64,000 bases of DNA from Candidatus Obscuribacterales bacterium (lineage in GTDB: Bacteria; Cyanobacteriota; Vampirovibrionia; Obscuribacterales; Obscuribacteraceae), in contig JAKFVU010000056.1 of assembly GCA_021732025.1 (NCBI GenBank), forward strand, positions 60,643 through 124,642, read 5' to 3'. The notes below the pieces were generated by a model. That model was given only the letters and a program-made list of their open reading frames with translations. It searched no databases and was not told the DNA's origin. Shown here piece by piece: positions 25,570 to 34,464 of this stretch (its first letter is position 1; every line of letters starts with the position of its first letter). The translations under genes and the position numbers were made by a program.

Positions 25570-26424
25570 TTAAGCGGATAGAACTGGTTCACGCTTTTCG
25601 ACATAGCTCGGCCGATAGCGGTCGTCGTCTAGCAATTCAAGCAGGGCCGCGATACGCCCCCGGCGAGTCTCGCACTCTTCCGTCTTATATTGCCTAAAGC
25701 CGTTGGCCATACTGACCCAGACCAGCTCGTCTTCGTAGGTAGCCGAGAGTCGCATACTGACGTCTCGCATCAGCTCAGCAAAACTCGAACTACGGGCTCG
25801 ACAGTTAACATATCCACAATCGCGCTCAATGGCCATTCCCAACCGCAATGCGGAGATATAGGCATCGCGATCTGGAAGAATTTTCAGCAGTTCATCTTCA
25901 AGCAAGATCAAGTCAAAATCAAAAAAACCACTCTCTAGTGGTATGGACTCAGCGTCAACATTACTGAGTGCCTGCTTGTAAACAGAAGGTCCGGAAATTG
26001 CGGCCAATGCCTGACGCCGGCCCAGCTCGCTTGAGCCCGAAACACGCTCATAGACTAAGCAACAGAGCGCACCGGTGACGATTAGACCACCGTAATAGAT
26101 GATAGAAAGAGGGACTATGCCAGTGCCAATCGCTTCAGCAAATGAAATTACTACTAATATCTGGGCTAAGTGCCATAGCGCTACAGCCGACGAGAGCCCC
26201 ACTGCCACAGGCAATTTGTGTTTGGGCGAGAGAGCGACGCCCACTACCACAGCAGCTATACAGGCACTCCAATCGAGGAAAGCAACGAAAAGCTGGAAAA
26301 TATCTAGGCCTGAAAGGCCATAGTGTGGCAAAGCATGCCCAAACTGAATTACTGCGATAATCGCCAGTTGCCCTAAAGCAAAGGTCAAAAGAGCTGAGGA
26401 TATGGCGACAAAGTAACGGACCAT
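25570..26424 (-). CDS. Hypothetical membrane protein
   Basis: 284 aa, not recognised. The N-terminal half (about residues 1-120) holds four predicted membrane spans ('ISSALLTFALGQLAIIAVIQ', 'WSACIAAVVVGVAL', 'LSSAVALWHLAQILVVISF', 'IIYYGGLIVTGALCCLVY'). The C-terminal half is a soluble alpha-helical domain with acidic stretches and 'MAIERDCGYVNC'. Convergent with the AbiTii-like gene, 9 bases between the stops. No known domain seen. Confidence 0.55.
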   Translation of the reverse strand: MVRYFVAISSALLTFALGQLAIIAVIQFGHALPHYGLSGLDIFQLFVAFLDWSACIAAVVVGVALSPKHKLPVAVGLSSAVALWHLAQILVVISFAEAIGTGIVPLSIIYYGGLIVTGALCCLVYERVSGSSELGRRQALAAISGPSVYKQALSNVDAESIPLESGFFDFDLILLEDELLKILPDRDAYISALRLGMAIERDCGYVNCRARSSSFAELMRDVSMRLSATYEDELVWVSMANGFRQYKTEECETRRGRIAALLELLDDDRYRPSYVEKREPVLSA

Positions 26425-26666
26425 TGAATAGATAACGCTCCGAAGGACCGCATAGTTAAATTAGATGATGAAATATACCATGTCAGGAGCCGAGGGCATA
26501 GGCCCCGGAGATGGCAAAATCAACTTTTCAAGAGTCTAAAAAGAATCTTCTCTTTGCTTGTTCAGCCGAAAAATTAGCCATCGCACCACTGGCAGTACCG
26601 CATGTTAAAAATGCAGCAGTTTGAAATGTACTCAAGAAGGGCAACAAATGGGTAACAGGAGAGTAA

Positions 26667-27794
26667 ATGGCAAAAGGTTCATTGATAAACCTAGTAGAGC
26701 TAGAAGCACTAGTCGAAAGTAAATTAGCAGACACTTCTCTAGCACCTGCTCACTTCGACTACTATCGCGGCGGCGCCTGCGATGAAATAACTCTGAAACG
26801 TAATTGCCAAGCTTATCAAGAACTTTCAATCTGGCCTCGCATGCTGGTCGATATTAGCAAGCGATCGATGTCTCTCAATCTTTTTGGCCAACAATTAGAT
26901 ATGCCCATACTTATTGCGCCAACTGCCTTTCAGGGCTTAGCTCACGAGAGAGGAGAGCTGGCATCTGCTGCTGCCGCCACTCGCCTCAATACAGTTATGA
27001 CGCTGAGCACATTATCAAACTACAGTATCGAAGAAGTAGCAGACGCTGCAACTCCAGTAAATGACTCAAAAAATGGGCACCACTTATGGTATCAACTCTA
27101 TGTCTACAAAGACCGTGCCATTACTAAAGAGTTAGTAGCAAGAGCTGAGGCCAGTGGTTATCAGGCCTTAGTGGTGACGGTTGATTCGCCCATGCTAGGC
27201 CGTCGCGAACGAGACGTGCACAATCACTTCACTCTGCCAGTGGGCTTACGAGCGGCCAATTTAGAGAACTTCGCTTTAGACAAAATTGATAAGAGCCAAG
27301 AAGACTCAGGCTTGGCCAGCTACATAGCCTCTCTCTACGACACTAGTTTGACCTGGAAAGACCTAGCATGGATCATTTCGCTTACTAACTTACCGACACT
27401 AGTGAAAGGCGTTCTACGACCAGATGATGCCCTGCGGGCCATCGAGTGCGGAGTAAAAGGAATCATTATTTCTAACCATGGCGGCCGCCAAATCGATACG
27501 ACTATTTCTACTATAGAAGCACTGCCCAGCGTGGTGGCAGCAGTCGAGAACAGGGTTGAAGTTTTACTCGATGGTGGCATTAGAAGAGGCACCGACGTAT
27601 TAAAAGCATTGGCATTAGGGGCCAAAGCTGTGATGATAGGTAGACCAGTGTTATGGGGGTTGGCCCTATCTGGCGAAAGTGGTGTAGAAACAGTGCTAAA
27701 TCTGCTTAAATCAGAATTTGATTTAGCCATGGGTCTATGCGGCTGCGCCAATCTCACTGAAATTACATCTGACTTGGTTTCCAAAAATAAATGA
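26667..27794 (+). CDS. FMN-dependent alpha-hydroxy-acid oxidase (glycolate/lactate oxidase family)
   Basis: Oxidises a 2-hydroxy acid to the 2-keto acid, using oxygen or a respiratory acceptor. The 375-aa TIM barrel shows 'FDYYRGGACDEITL' near the N-terminus, 'PILIAPTAFQGLAHERGEL', 'WYQLYVYKDR', 'LVVTVDSPMLGRRERDVHN', the FMN- and substrate-binding 'GIIISNHGGRQID' with the catalytic His-Gly-Gly-Arg, and 'VLLDGGIRRGTDVLKALALG'. A strong ribosome site (AGGAGAG) precedes the ATG. The last codons overlap the next gene by 4 bases. Family certain; whether glycolate, lactate or another acid is the substrate is not decided by sequence. Confidence 0.9.
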   Translation: MAKGSLINLVELEALVESKLADTSLAPAHFDYYRGGACDEITLKRNCQAYQELSIWPRMLVDISKRSMSLNLFGQQLDMPILIAPTAFQGLAHERGELASAAAATRLNTVMTLSTLSNYSIEEVADAATPVNDSKNGHHLWYQLYVYKDRAITKELVARAEASGYQALVVTVDSPMLGRRERDVHNHFTLPVGLRAANLENFALDKIDKSQEDSGLASYIASLYDTSLTWKDLAWIISLTNLPTLVKGVLRPDDALRAIECGVKGIIISNHGGRQIDTTISTIEALPSVVAAVENRVEVLLDGGIRRGTDVLKALALGAKAVMIGRPVLWGLALSGESGVETVLNLLKSEFDLAMGLCGCANLTEITSDLVSKNK

Positions 27795-28744
27795 CAGAGT
27801 TAAAAACACCAAGAATAATTTCGCTTATCGCCAGCTCTACTGAGATTGTTCACGCCCTCGGTTTGGGTGAATATATGGTCGGCCGCTCCCATGAATGCGA
27901 CTTCCCACAATCAGTTAAAACTCTACCCGTGTGCACCTCGCCCAAGTTTCAAGTTGATGGCTCAAGCTATGAAATCGATCAGCGAGTCAAAGCAATTTTG
28001 CAAGAGTCTTTGTCAGTCTACAAAGTCGATGCAAATATTTTAGAAGAACTAAAACCCACTCATATTATTACCCAAGCTCAGTGCGAAGTTTGTGCGGTCA
28101 GCCTACGCGACGTTGAAGAAGCGCTCTGTCAGCTGGTTAGTAGTCAACCTCAAGTAGTCTCGCTTGAGCCAAATAGCTTGGCTGACTTTTATAAAGACAT
28201 AGAAAAAATCGGCAAGGCCTTAGCAGTAGAAGGGCAGGCAGGCGAGTTAATAGCTAGCTGCCAAAGGCGCATCGACGACATTGAAGCAAAGGCCAATGAT
28301 GCCTTAGTTAAGGGCATGCCAAAAGTATCTATTGCAGTGATTGAATGGATTGAGCCATTGATGGCAGCAGGCAACTGGATGCCAGAGCTAGTTGAGATAG
28401 CTGGTGGTACGAATCTCTTTGGCGAGGCAGGGAAACACTCACCATGGATGACCTGGGATGAATTAATAGAGAAAGAACCTGACGTCATACTGGTTACCCC
28501 TTGTGGCTTCGACAACAAGCGCACACTAGAAGAGATACACCTTATTGAGCAACAGCCGCACTATAGCGCTCTCAAAGCAGTACGCAACAAAAGAGTCTAT
28601 GTGGCTGATGGCAATCAGTATTTCAACCGACCAGGACCGCGCTTAATAGAGTCGCTTGAAATAATGGCTGAAATTCTTTACCCCGAACTCTTCCACTTTG
28701 GTCACGAAGGCAGTGCCTGGCTCAATTTGGGTAAAGAAGCTTGA
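27791..28744 (+). CDS. Cobalamin-binding-type periplasmic-binding-fold protein lacking a signal peptide
   Basis: Matches the BtuF-type group (PF01497 fold): 'RIISLIASSTEIVHALGLGE', 'GRSHECDFP', 'LKPTHIITQAQCEVCAVS' and 'WMTWDELIEKEPDVILVTPCG'. It has no N-terminal signal or lipobox, unlike true BtuF, so it is probably cytosolic; such 'cobalamin-binding' proteins are common and not shown to be transporters. It overlaps the upstream FMN oxidase gene by 4 bases (ATGA-type), and the downstream membrane-protein gene starts inside its stop codon, so all three form one unit. The genome also encodes B12-dependent ethanolamine ammonia-lyase at 10.7-14.3 kb. Confidence 0.78.
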   Translation: MTELKTPRIISLIASSTEIVHALGLGEYMVGRSHECDFPQSVKTLPVCTSPKFQVDGSSYEIDQRVKAILQESLSVYKVDANILEELKPTHIITQAQCEVCAVSLRDVEEALCQLVSSQPQVVSLEPNSLADFYKDIEKIGKALAVEGQAGELIASCQRRIDDIEAKANDALVKGMPKVSIAVIEWIEPLMAAGNWMPELVEIAGGTNLFGEAGKHSPWMTWDELIEKEPDVILVTPCGFDNKRTLEEIHLIEQQPHYSALKAVRNKRVYVADGNQYFNRPGPRLIESLEIMAEILYPELFHFGHEGSAWLNLGKEA

Positions 28745-29472
28745 ATAACAAAGAGAGTGTGGCAACAAAGACAAGACAATTGCTGGCTGCAAGTGCCCTT
28801 GTTCCTCTGCTCTGTGCGCTCTCACAGCCTCCCAATTTCAAGGCTTTAATTTACTCAGTTTTCATTATCAACTATCTAATCAACTCAAGAAGCAGAGACC
28901 ATCAGATCAAGCAAAACAAGCAAAAAGACACAGAAACTGATGTGGTTGAAAAAACTACTTTTTCAGTCTGGCAAAAACTTGAATTTGTTGGGCTCTTTGT
29001 CGCCTGTGGCATGATCGTGCAGACTCTTGACTATCTGGGCCATCTTAGCTTCCCCGTGCAAACCCAATGGTCACCTGACTGGCTCTGGTTTAGCAACCAA
29101 GGACAACCAGTCTGGCAATTTGTCATGACTTTTCGCGTCATGGTGGCACTATCAATCGCCTGGCTTGTGGCCTTGCGCTTCTTTGTATTTAGTCAAATAG
29201 CATTTGTAAAAGTAGCAGCGCTCTTTGGCGCGCTCCTGACCATGATTGACTATCTGCCAGCCATTAGCTTGCCAATTTTTGCAGCAATGCTAGCAAGCGC
29301 CGTCTACTATGGCTCGATTGCAGGTATCGCAGCAACACCCCTAAATTTGGGCACTTACAAGACAAAATCGGGTGAGAAACGGAAAAGCATTTTGACAATA
29401 ATGCTGTTGTTAGCAGCCGTCAAACTGGTCACTTACCTTACTCCTATACCCGCTGCTCTTGGCGCGGGCTAA
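28741..29472 (+). CDS. Hypothetical polytopic membrane protein
   Basis: 243 aa, not recognised. The start is a TTG overlapping the upstream stop. Five or six hydrophobic segments are visible (for example 'LEFVGLFVACGMIVQTL', 'VMVALSIAWLVALRFFVF', 'IFAAMLASAVYYGSIAGI' and 'ILTIMLLLAAVKLVTYL'). The first 70 residues contain a charged loop. It is the third gene of the oxidase/binding-protein unit and overlaps the 3' end of convergent ruvC by 29 bases. No family seen. Confidence 0.6.
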   Translation: MNNKESVATKTRQLLAASALVPLLCALSQPPNFKALIYSVFIINYLINSRSRDHQIKQNKQKDTETDVVEKTTFSVWQKLEFVGLFVACGMIVQTLDYLGHLSFPVQTQWSPDWLWFSNQGQPVWQFVMTFRVMVALSIAWLVALRFFVFSQIAFVKVAALFGALLTMIDYLPAISLPIFAAMLASAVYYGSIAGIAATPLNLGTYKTKSGEKRKSILTIMLLLAAVKLVTYLTPIPAALGAG

Positions 29473-29983
29473 GGTGGCAAGTCAACCTCGCATGAGTAAG
29501 CGCTATAGCTAGAGCGTCCGAGGCATCGTCGGGTTTAACTATTTCTTGAAGACCTAATAGCTTGGCCACGGCCCACTGCACTTCAGGTTTTTCGGCCTTA
29601 CCATAACCAGTGACATGCAGCTTCACCTGCATCGGTGTATATTCTCCAGCCAACATACCGAAGGTAGCCAAGGCCTCGAGAATGACACCACGAGCCTGGG
29701 CGACAGGAATTACAGTTTTAGCATTTTTGAAGAAGAATATTGCTTCTACACCACATTCTTCAGGCTTGAATTCTTCAATCAAGCTAATTAAATCTTCTCG
29801 AATCATTTTCAAGCGATTGGCTGGCGCCATAGTTTTGGGAGTAGATATCACCCCAGATGATATATACCTAAAGCTATCACCAGCTATCCAGTCGACTATA
29901 CCAAAGCCAACCGTAGCAGTGCCCGGATCTACGCCCATGATCCGCCTTGGCACTCTCTTTGTACTCTCCGGTCGAGTATTCAA
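29444..29983 (-). CDS. ruvC: Holliday junction resolvase RuvC
   Basis: RuvC cuts Holliday junctions made by RecA and branch-migrated by RuvAB. The RNase H-like active site is recognisable: 'MGVDPGTATVGFGIVD' (first Asp), 'CGVEAIFFFKNAKTVIPVAQ' (Glu) and 'KPDDASDALAIALTH' (C-terminal Asp cluster). 'VTGYGKAEKPEVQW' matches the junction-binding helix. The frame opens at TTG 29983 (179 aa); an ATG at 29938 preceded by AGGCGG would give 164 aa but would cut immediately before the first strand. Its 3' end overlaps the convergent membrane-protein gene. Confidence 0.93.
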   Translation of the reverse strand: MNTRPESTKRVPRRIMGVDPGTATVGFGIVDWIAGDSFRYISSGVISTPKTMAPANRLKMIREDLISLIEEFKPEECGVEAIFFFKNAKTVIPVAQARGVILEALATFGMLAGEYTPMQVKLHVTGYGKAEKPEVQWAVAKLLGLQEIVKPDDASDALAIALTHARLTCHLSPRQEQRV

Positions 29984-30053
29984 TAAATAGAACCTAAATT
30001 AGCAATTTTGACCTTCCAAAGTGTAACATTGCAAGGCACGATTATCGGTATAA

Positions 30054-31679
30054 ATGAACAGCTATAGCTTTAGCTCTGAAATTCAGGTCACCCCTGTGAG
30101 CGTTACTCCTAAGGCGGGGTGGCTCGACTCTCAACGCCTATCAATCAAGCTACCAATTGGCTTTTTGATGGGAGCGATTTTTGCCCTAGCTACACCCGGG
30201 TTTGATATTGCTTATCTGGCCTGGGTCGGCTTGATACCACTTTTGATACTAATCAGAGCGTGCAACAGCCCCTGGCAATCAGTCTTTACTGGATTTACTT
30301 TTGGTGCTGGCTACTATGCTATAGCTCTCAGCTTCTTTACCGGTATGTATCCGCTTCGTTGGCTCGGTCTGCATGATGCCGTGAGCTTTCAAATTGTATT
30401 TCTGGCCTGGCTTGTGGAAGTTATTCACTACTCTTCTTTAACAGCATTATTTGCTCTCTTTGTTTTTTGTCTGCCGCTGCGACCTAGCTTCTTACCTAAT
30501 CACCGCCGGCCGTTTTATCCATATCTCATCGCCGTGCCTTCAATATGGGTATTTCTGCAATGGGTTGTAGCCACCTCACCAATCTTTTTAGGCTCGCCCT
30601 TGAGCCAATTGGCCTACACCCAATCGCGCAACCTGCCCTTGATTCAACTAGCTGCTGTGGGCGGCAGTGCCCTCGTTGATTTCGTCATCGTCATGTTCAA
30701 CGCTGCTTGCGCTCAACTGATTATTGAAACCAGTGGTATCGCCCGCAATCTCGGTGAACGCACCGACCAACTCAATCTTAAGTTTGGCTCAGCACTAGAT
30801 CTAATGCTCTGCTTCGTGGTCATTGCCTTTGCTCTCAATTGGGGCAATCAACGCATCGCCCAAATTGAAGACGAAGTTCGACCAGAGCATGCCATTCGCT
30901 TCAACCCGCAGACGCCACCAATCCCGGTGACAATTGTTCAAGGCAATGTATCAATAGAAAACGAGCGTTTTAAGGCGATTTCGCCAGCCGAATTCTGCGG
31001 CCGCTACAACGAACTTACAGCGAACACTAGCTCAAGCCTAGTAGTCTTGCCCGAAGGAGTTGTCACAGTGAGCCAGATGGGTCAAGGCGGCCTGCTTCCG
31101 GCCCTCAAACATATCAGTCAAGAAGAGCGCAAAGAGATTATTTATGGTGCCATCGAACCACTAAAGAACGGCCATATAAATGTAGCCAGACTGGTCAGCC
31201 CCTTTGGCTATAAAGAAAGCGCTTACGTCAAGCAGCGTCTCGTGCCTTTTGGCGAAGTGGTGCCAGAGAGTTTGCGCGACAAACTTCCGTCCACTTCTGA
31301 AGTCTTTTTAGCCGCTCAAAAGGCACAAATAATTCGCTCCGGCTGGGGGAAAATTGGGGTGGCTATTTGCAATGAGGTAATCTTCCCAAAAATTGTCTCA
31401 GATCAAGTTAGAGATGGGGCCTCACTAATTGTGGTTTTAGCTAACCTCGGATGGTTTCATAATTCTTCGTTGAACAAACAATATTTAGCGTGCGCCACAT
31501 TAAGGGCCGTAGAAAATAAGCGTTTTCTTGTGCTCTCTACCAATACCGGTGTTTCTGGTGTGATTGACCCGGCTGGCCTAGTAGTCAGTAAGTCTTACGC
31601 TTTGAAGCGCGGTGTTTTAACCGACACGGTACAATTCATCTATTCAAAAACCCCATTTAACAGAATGCATTGGCTATGA
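30054..31679 (+). CDS. lnt: Apolipoprotein N-acyltransferase Lnt
   Basis: Transfers the third acyl chain to the N-terminal Cys of lipoproteins, an activity typical of diderm bacteria, so an outer membrane is likely. The N-terminal half holds about six membrane spans ('IKLPIGFLMGAIFALATPGF', 'YLAWVGLIPLLILIRA' and others). The C-terminal nitrilase-type domain has the catalytic Glu in 'LVVLPEGVVTV' (about residue 332), Lys in 'YVKQRLVPFGEVVP' (about 392) and Cys in 'VAICNEVIF' (about 437), so the triad is intact. 541 aa is within the family range. The following DUF192 gene starts inside its stop codon. Confidence 0.93.
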   Translation: MNSYSFSSEIQVTPVSVTPKAGWLDSQRLSIKLPIGFLMGAIFALATPGFDIAYLAWVGLIPLLILIRACNSPWQSVFTGFTFGAGYYAIALSFFTGMYPLRWLGLHDAVSFQIVFLAWLVEVIHYSSLTALFALFVFCLPLRPSFLPNHRRPFYPYLIAVPSIWVFLQWVVATSPIFLGSPLSQLAYTQSRNLPLIQLAAVGGSALVDFVIVMFNAACAQLIIETSGIARNLGERTDQLNLKFGSALDLMLCFVVIAFALNWGNQRIAQIEDEVRPEHAIRFNPQTPPIPVTIVQGNVSIENERFKAISPAEFCGRYNELTANTSSSLVVLPEGVVTVSQMGQGGLLPALKHISQEERKEIIYGAIEPLKNGHINVARLVSPFGYKESAYVKQRLVPFGEVVPESLRDKLPSTSEVFLAAQKAQIIRSGWGKIGVAICNEVIFPKIVSDQVRDGASLIVVLANLGWFHNSSLNKQYLACATLRAVENKRFLVLSTNTGVSGVIDPAGLVVSKSYALKRGVLTDTVQFIYSKTPFNRMHWL

Positions 31680-32146
31680 AAACAAACAAAATAACTCTCG
31701 CTTTGGCGACCGCTCTTATTTCGATGGCAACTAACTTCAATTGCAGGGAGGCGCTGGCCATGCTGCCGACAGTCAAACTAGGCGACCAAGAAGTCAAACT
31801 AGAAGTAGCAAGCTCAAAAGAAGAAATTGAAAATGGCCTGATGTTCCGCACATCTATGCCCGAAACCCAAGGCATGGTCTTTCTTTTTCATCCCCATCGC
31901 CCTGTGGCATTCTGGATGTATCACACTCTAATTCCTCTCGATATGCTCTTTGTCAGAGACGGCAAAATAATAAAAATCTGCAAGCAAGTGCCACCGTGCA
32001 AGTCAGAAGATCAAAGCAAATGCCCTACCTATCCGGCAGAGAGCACAATTGATGTTTCTGAAGTTATTGAGGTAAATGGCGGCTACTGTGAGCGACATGG
32101 CGTCAAAGAAGGCGACAGCGTTCAATTCGATTTTGCCAGCAAATAA
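31676..32146 (+). CDS. Exported DUF192 family protein
   Basis: 156 aa. DUF192 is a small beta-barrel family of unknown function found in archaea and bacteria. After a signal peptide ('LALATALISMATNF', cleavage after about residue 27) the core reads 'VASSKEEIENGLMFRTSMPE', 'GMVFLFHPHRPVAFWMYHTL' and 'IPLDMLFVRDGKI', classic DUF192 order, with Cys-containing 'QVPPCKSEDQSKCPTYPAE'. I use ATG 31676, which overlaps the lnt stop as ATGA; an upstream TTG is less likely. The stop abuts the start of the enoyl-CoA hydratase gene (TAATG). Confidence 0.88.
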   Translation: MKTNKITLALATALISMATNFNCREALAMLPTVKLGDQEVKLEVASSKEEIENGLMFRTSMPETQGMVFLFHPHRPVAFWMYHTLIPLDMLFVRDGKIIKICKQVPPCKSEDQSKCPTYPAESTIDVSEVIEVNGGYCERHGVKEGDSVQFDFASK

Positions 32147-32907
32147 TGCCAAGGCAAGACATAATTTCTCAACTGAGCGAGACCGGTCTAGCTACAGTTA
32201 CCATCAACAGAGCCGATGCTGCTAATGCCATCGATACAGCTATGTGGGAAAGCCTGCCGCGCATTATCAACAAACTGATAGATGATGGTGCCAGGCTACT
32301 TATATTCACGGGCAGTGGTAAATATTTTTCGGCCGGGGCAGACTTTGAAGACCTTCGTCAAATCAAAGACTATGCCAGTGCAGCGCGCTTCTGGGAAGCT
32401 ATTGCCACAGCTTTAGAGACGATTGCTAGCTTAGAAATACCTACCATTGCCATGGTCAATGGTCCTTGCCTAGGTGGCGGCTGCTTGCTTGCCACGGCTT
32501 GCGACCTACGATTTGCCGCTCGTGGGGCAATTTTTGGTATCCCCGTGGCGCGCTTGGGGATTATTCTAGATGACAGCAATATTCAAAGGTTGGTCAACCT
32601 TATTGGCCAGGCCAAAACCAAAGAACTAATATTTAGTGCTGCCACTATCAGCAGTACCACTGCTGAGACGATGGGCTTAATCAACCACGCCGTCGAAGAC
32701 CAAGAGTTGTCTGGCTTTACCCTGAAATTTGCCCAAGATGCACTGGCCAATTCGAGCCTGACAATGGCCGCCACAAAAGCATCAATCGCTCGCCTCAATA
32801 CCGACCACCATAAAGGCGACGCCATTAAGAAAAGCCACGAGCAAGACCGAGCAATCGTTGGCTACCTGTCAAGCGATTTTCGCCAACGCCGGGATTTTGA
32901 ACCGTAA
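32146..32907 (+). CDS. Enoyl-CoA hydratase/isomerase family protein
   Basis: Crotonase-fold enzyme (253 aa). The acyl-CoA binding and oxyanion hole segments are 'GSGKYFSAGADFEDLRQI' and 'MVNGPCLGGGCLLATACDL', and the following 'AIFGIPVARLGIILDDSN' holds the region of the second catalytic acid, where hydratases usually have Glu. The usual Glu-Glu pair is not obvious, so an isomerase or other crotonase-type reaction is possible. Starts in the stop codon of the DUF192 gene. Ends 8 bases from the convergent NifU-like gene. No fatty-acid operon here; the thiolase at 46.6 kb is separate. Confidence 0.82.
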   Translation: MPRQDIISQLSETGLATVTINRADAANAIDTAMWESLPRIINKLIDDGARLLIFTGSGKYFSAGADFEDLRQIKDYASAARFWEAIATALETIASLEIPTIAMVNGPCLGGGCLLATACDLRFAARGAIFGIPVARLGIILDDSNIQRLVNLIGQAKTKELIFSAATISSTTAETMGLINHAVEDQELSGFTLKFAQDALANSSLTMAATKASIARLNTDHHKGDAIKKSHEQDRAIVGYLSSDFRQRRDFEP

Positions 32908-32915
32908 ATTAGGCT

Positions 32916-33134
32916 TTAGACCGAAACAACCCGTTTAATTTCAGGCAATTCTTCTCTGATAGCTCGTTCGACGCCCATTTTCATGGTCATGGTTGAGCTA
33001 GGGCACATGCCGCAAGCGCCAACCAAACGTACTTGCACTTCATCGTCCTTGACGTCTACTAGCTCGATATTGCCGCCGTCCATCATTAACATTGGGCGAA
33101 TTTTGTCGAGAATGGCTTCTACTTTGTCTCTCAT
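32916..33134 (-). CDS. NifU-like C-terminal domain protein (Fe-S cluster carrier)
   Basis: 72-aa stand-alone NifU C-terminal (NfuA-type) domain: 'ILDKIRPMLMMDGGNIELVD' and 'LVGACGMCPSSTMTMKMGVE', with the CxxC that binds a transient Fe-S cluster and passes it to apoproteins. Size and motifs match the small Nfu proteins of cyanobacteria. ATG start with TAGGAG upstream. No signal peptide, cytosolic. Confidence 0.93.
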   Translation of the reverse strand: MRDKVEAILDKIRPMLMMDGGNIELVDVKDDEVQVRLVGACGMCPSSTMTMKMGVERAIREELPEIKRVVSV

Positions 33135-33356
33135 AACTTCTCCTAGGGCTTAATCGTGCAATTCTTATAGTAACCGCAATTACAAAATTACGGCTGAGTA
33201 AAGAAACCTTTCAAGATTGCTCCCATCATCTTAAGCTGAAATAAAGGCGCGGCGCCTCGCCCTTATATTGTTATATGCTTTGCCAATCACCGGAGCTATT
33301 TGGAAGGCATTAAAAGACCTAACCGGTTTGAGACGATTTAACAAGGAGTTGGATAG

Positions 33357-34385
33357 ATGGCAAGAGTAGCTATAAATGGATTCGGCCGCATCGGCCGCAA
33401 CGTATTCAGGGCCTACCTCGAGAGCGCGCCTAAAGATCTCGAAATCGTTGCAATCAACGACCCTATGCAAGATTTAGTGCAATCAGCCCACCTCCTTAAG
33501 TACGACTCAGTACAAGGCGAACTGAAGCACGAAGTAAGCCATGATGAAGAATCATTGATTGTCAATGGCAAAAAAATCAAGTTCACCCGTGAGAAAGCTC
33601 CAGCTGACTGCCCATGGGCAAAACTCAACATCGACATCGTTCTAGAATGCTCCGGCGTATTCACCGATGCCGAAAAAGCTAAAGCTCACATTACTGCTGG
33701 CGCCAAAAAAGTACTGATTTCAGCTCCTGCTAAGAACGAAGACATCACCATCGTGCTTGGCGTAAACGACAAGAACTACGATGCTGAAAAGCACAACATC
33801 ATCTCGAACGCCAGCTGCACCACCAATTGCTTGGCTCCAGTAGCCAAAGCCATCGATGACGCCTTCGGAATCGAGCAAGGTTTGATGACCACCATCCACA
33901 GCTACACCCTCGACCAGAAGCTGCTCGATGGCGCTCACTCTGACTTGCGCCGCGCTCGCGCTGCCGCTATGTCCATGATTCCTTCAAGCACTGGCGCTGC
34001 CAAAGCTATCGGTCTGGTCATGCCACACCTGAAAGGCAAGTTGAACGGTTTTGCCATGCGCGTTCCTACTCCAAACGTATCGGTCGTTGATTTGACCATT
34101 ACTTTGAAGAAAGAAGTGACCGTTGAAGCTATCAACAAGTGTGTCCAAGAAGCTGCTGAAGGCCCACTCAAAGGCATTCTTTCTTATTGCACAACTCCAC
34201 TAGTTTCAATCGACTTCCAAGGCAACAAGCACTCTTCAATCTACGACGCTGACCTAACAATGCAAGTTGGCGATCGCATGGTCAAAGTGTTGGCTTGGTA
34301 CGACAACGAATGGGGCTACAGCAACCGTTTGGTCGAATTGGCCACGATGGTAGCGAAGAAGCTTCCAGTCGCTGCTAAAGCCTAG
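33357..34385 (+). CDS. gap: Glyceraldehyde-3-phosphate dehydrogenase
   Basis: Glycolytic/gluconeogenic enzyme oxidising glyceraldehyde-3-phosphate. At 342 aa it is full length: 'RVAINGFGRIGRNVFRA' (Rossmann dinucleotide motif), 'ISNASCTTNCLAPVAKAI' with the catalytic Cys near residue 154, 'TIHSYTLDQKLLDG', 'RRARAAAMSMIPSSTGAAKA' and 'WYDNEWGYSNRL'. A strong ribosome site (AAGGAG) precedes the ATG. It is followed by a terminator and then pgk, so the two can be separately controlled. Confidence 0.97.
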   Translation: MARVAINGFGRIGRNVFRAYLESAPKDLEIVAINDPMQDLVQSAHLLKYDSVQGELKHEVSHDEESLIVNGKKIKFTREKAPADCPWAKLNIDIVLECSGVFTDAEKAKAHITAGAKKVLISAPAKNEDITIVLGVNDKNYDAEKHNIISNASCTTNCLAPVAKAIDDAFGIEQGLMTTIHSYTLDQKLLDGAHSDLRRARAAAMSMIPSSTGAAKAIGLVMPHLKGKLNGFAMRVPTPNVSVVDLTITLKKEVTVEAINKCVQEAAEGPLKGILSYCTTPLVSIDFQGNKHSSIYDADLTMQVGDRMVKVLAWYDNEWGYSNRLVELATMVAKKLPVAAKA

Positions 34386-34395
34386 AAATAACTGA

Positions 34396-34428
34396 AAAGA
34401 CGCCCTCAAATTGGGGGCGTCTTTCTTT
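34396..34428 (+). terminator. Terminator between gap and pgk
   Basis: AAAGACGCCC and GGGCGTCTTT pair around a short loop, followed by a T-rich run. It lies 10 bases after the gap stop and 40 bases before the pgk start, so read-through into pgk is likely reduced. Confidence 0.85.
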
Positions 34429-34464
34429 ATAATCAACCCTTATTCTCCACTAAGCCAGGTACAA

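Noticed and set aside
34411..34464. Longer pgk start at 34411
   Set aside because: It would begin inside the gap terminator and add non-family residues. ATG 34465 fits.
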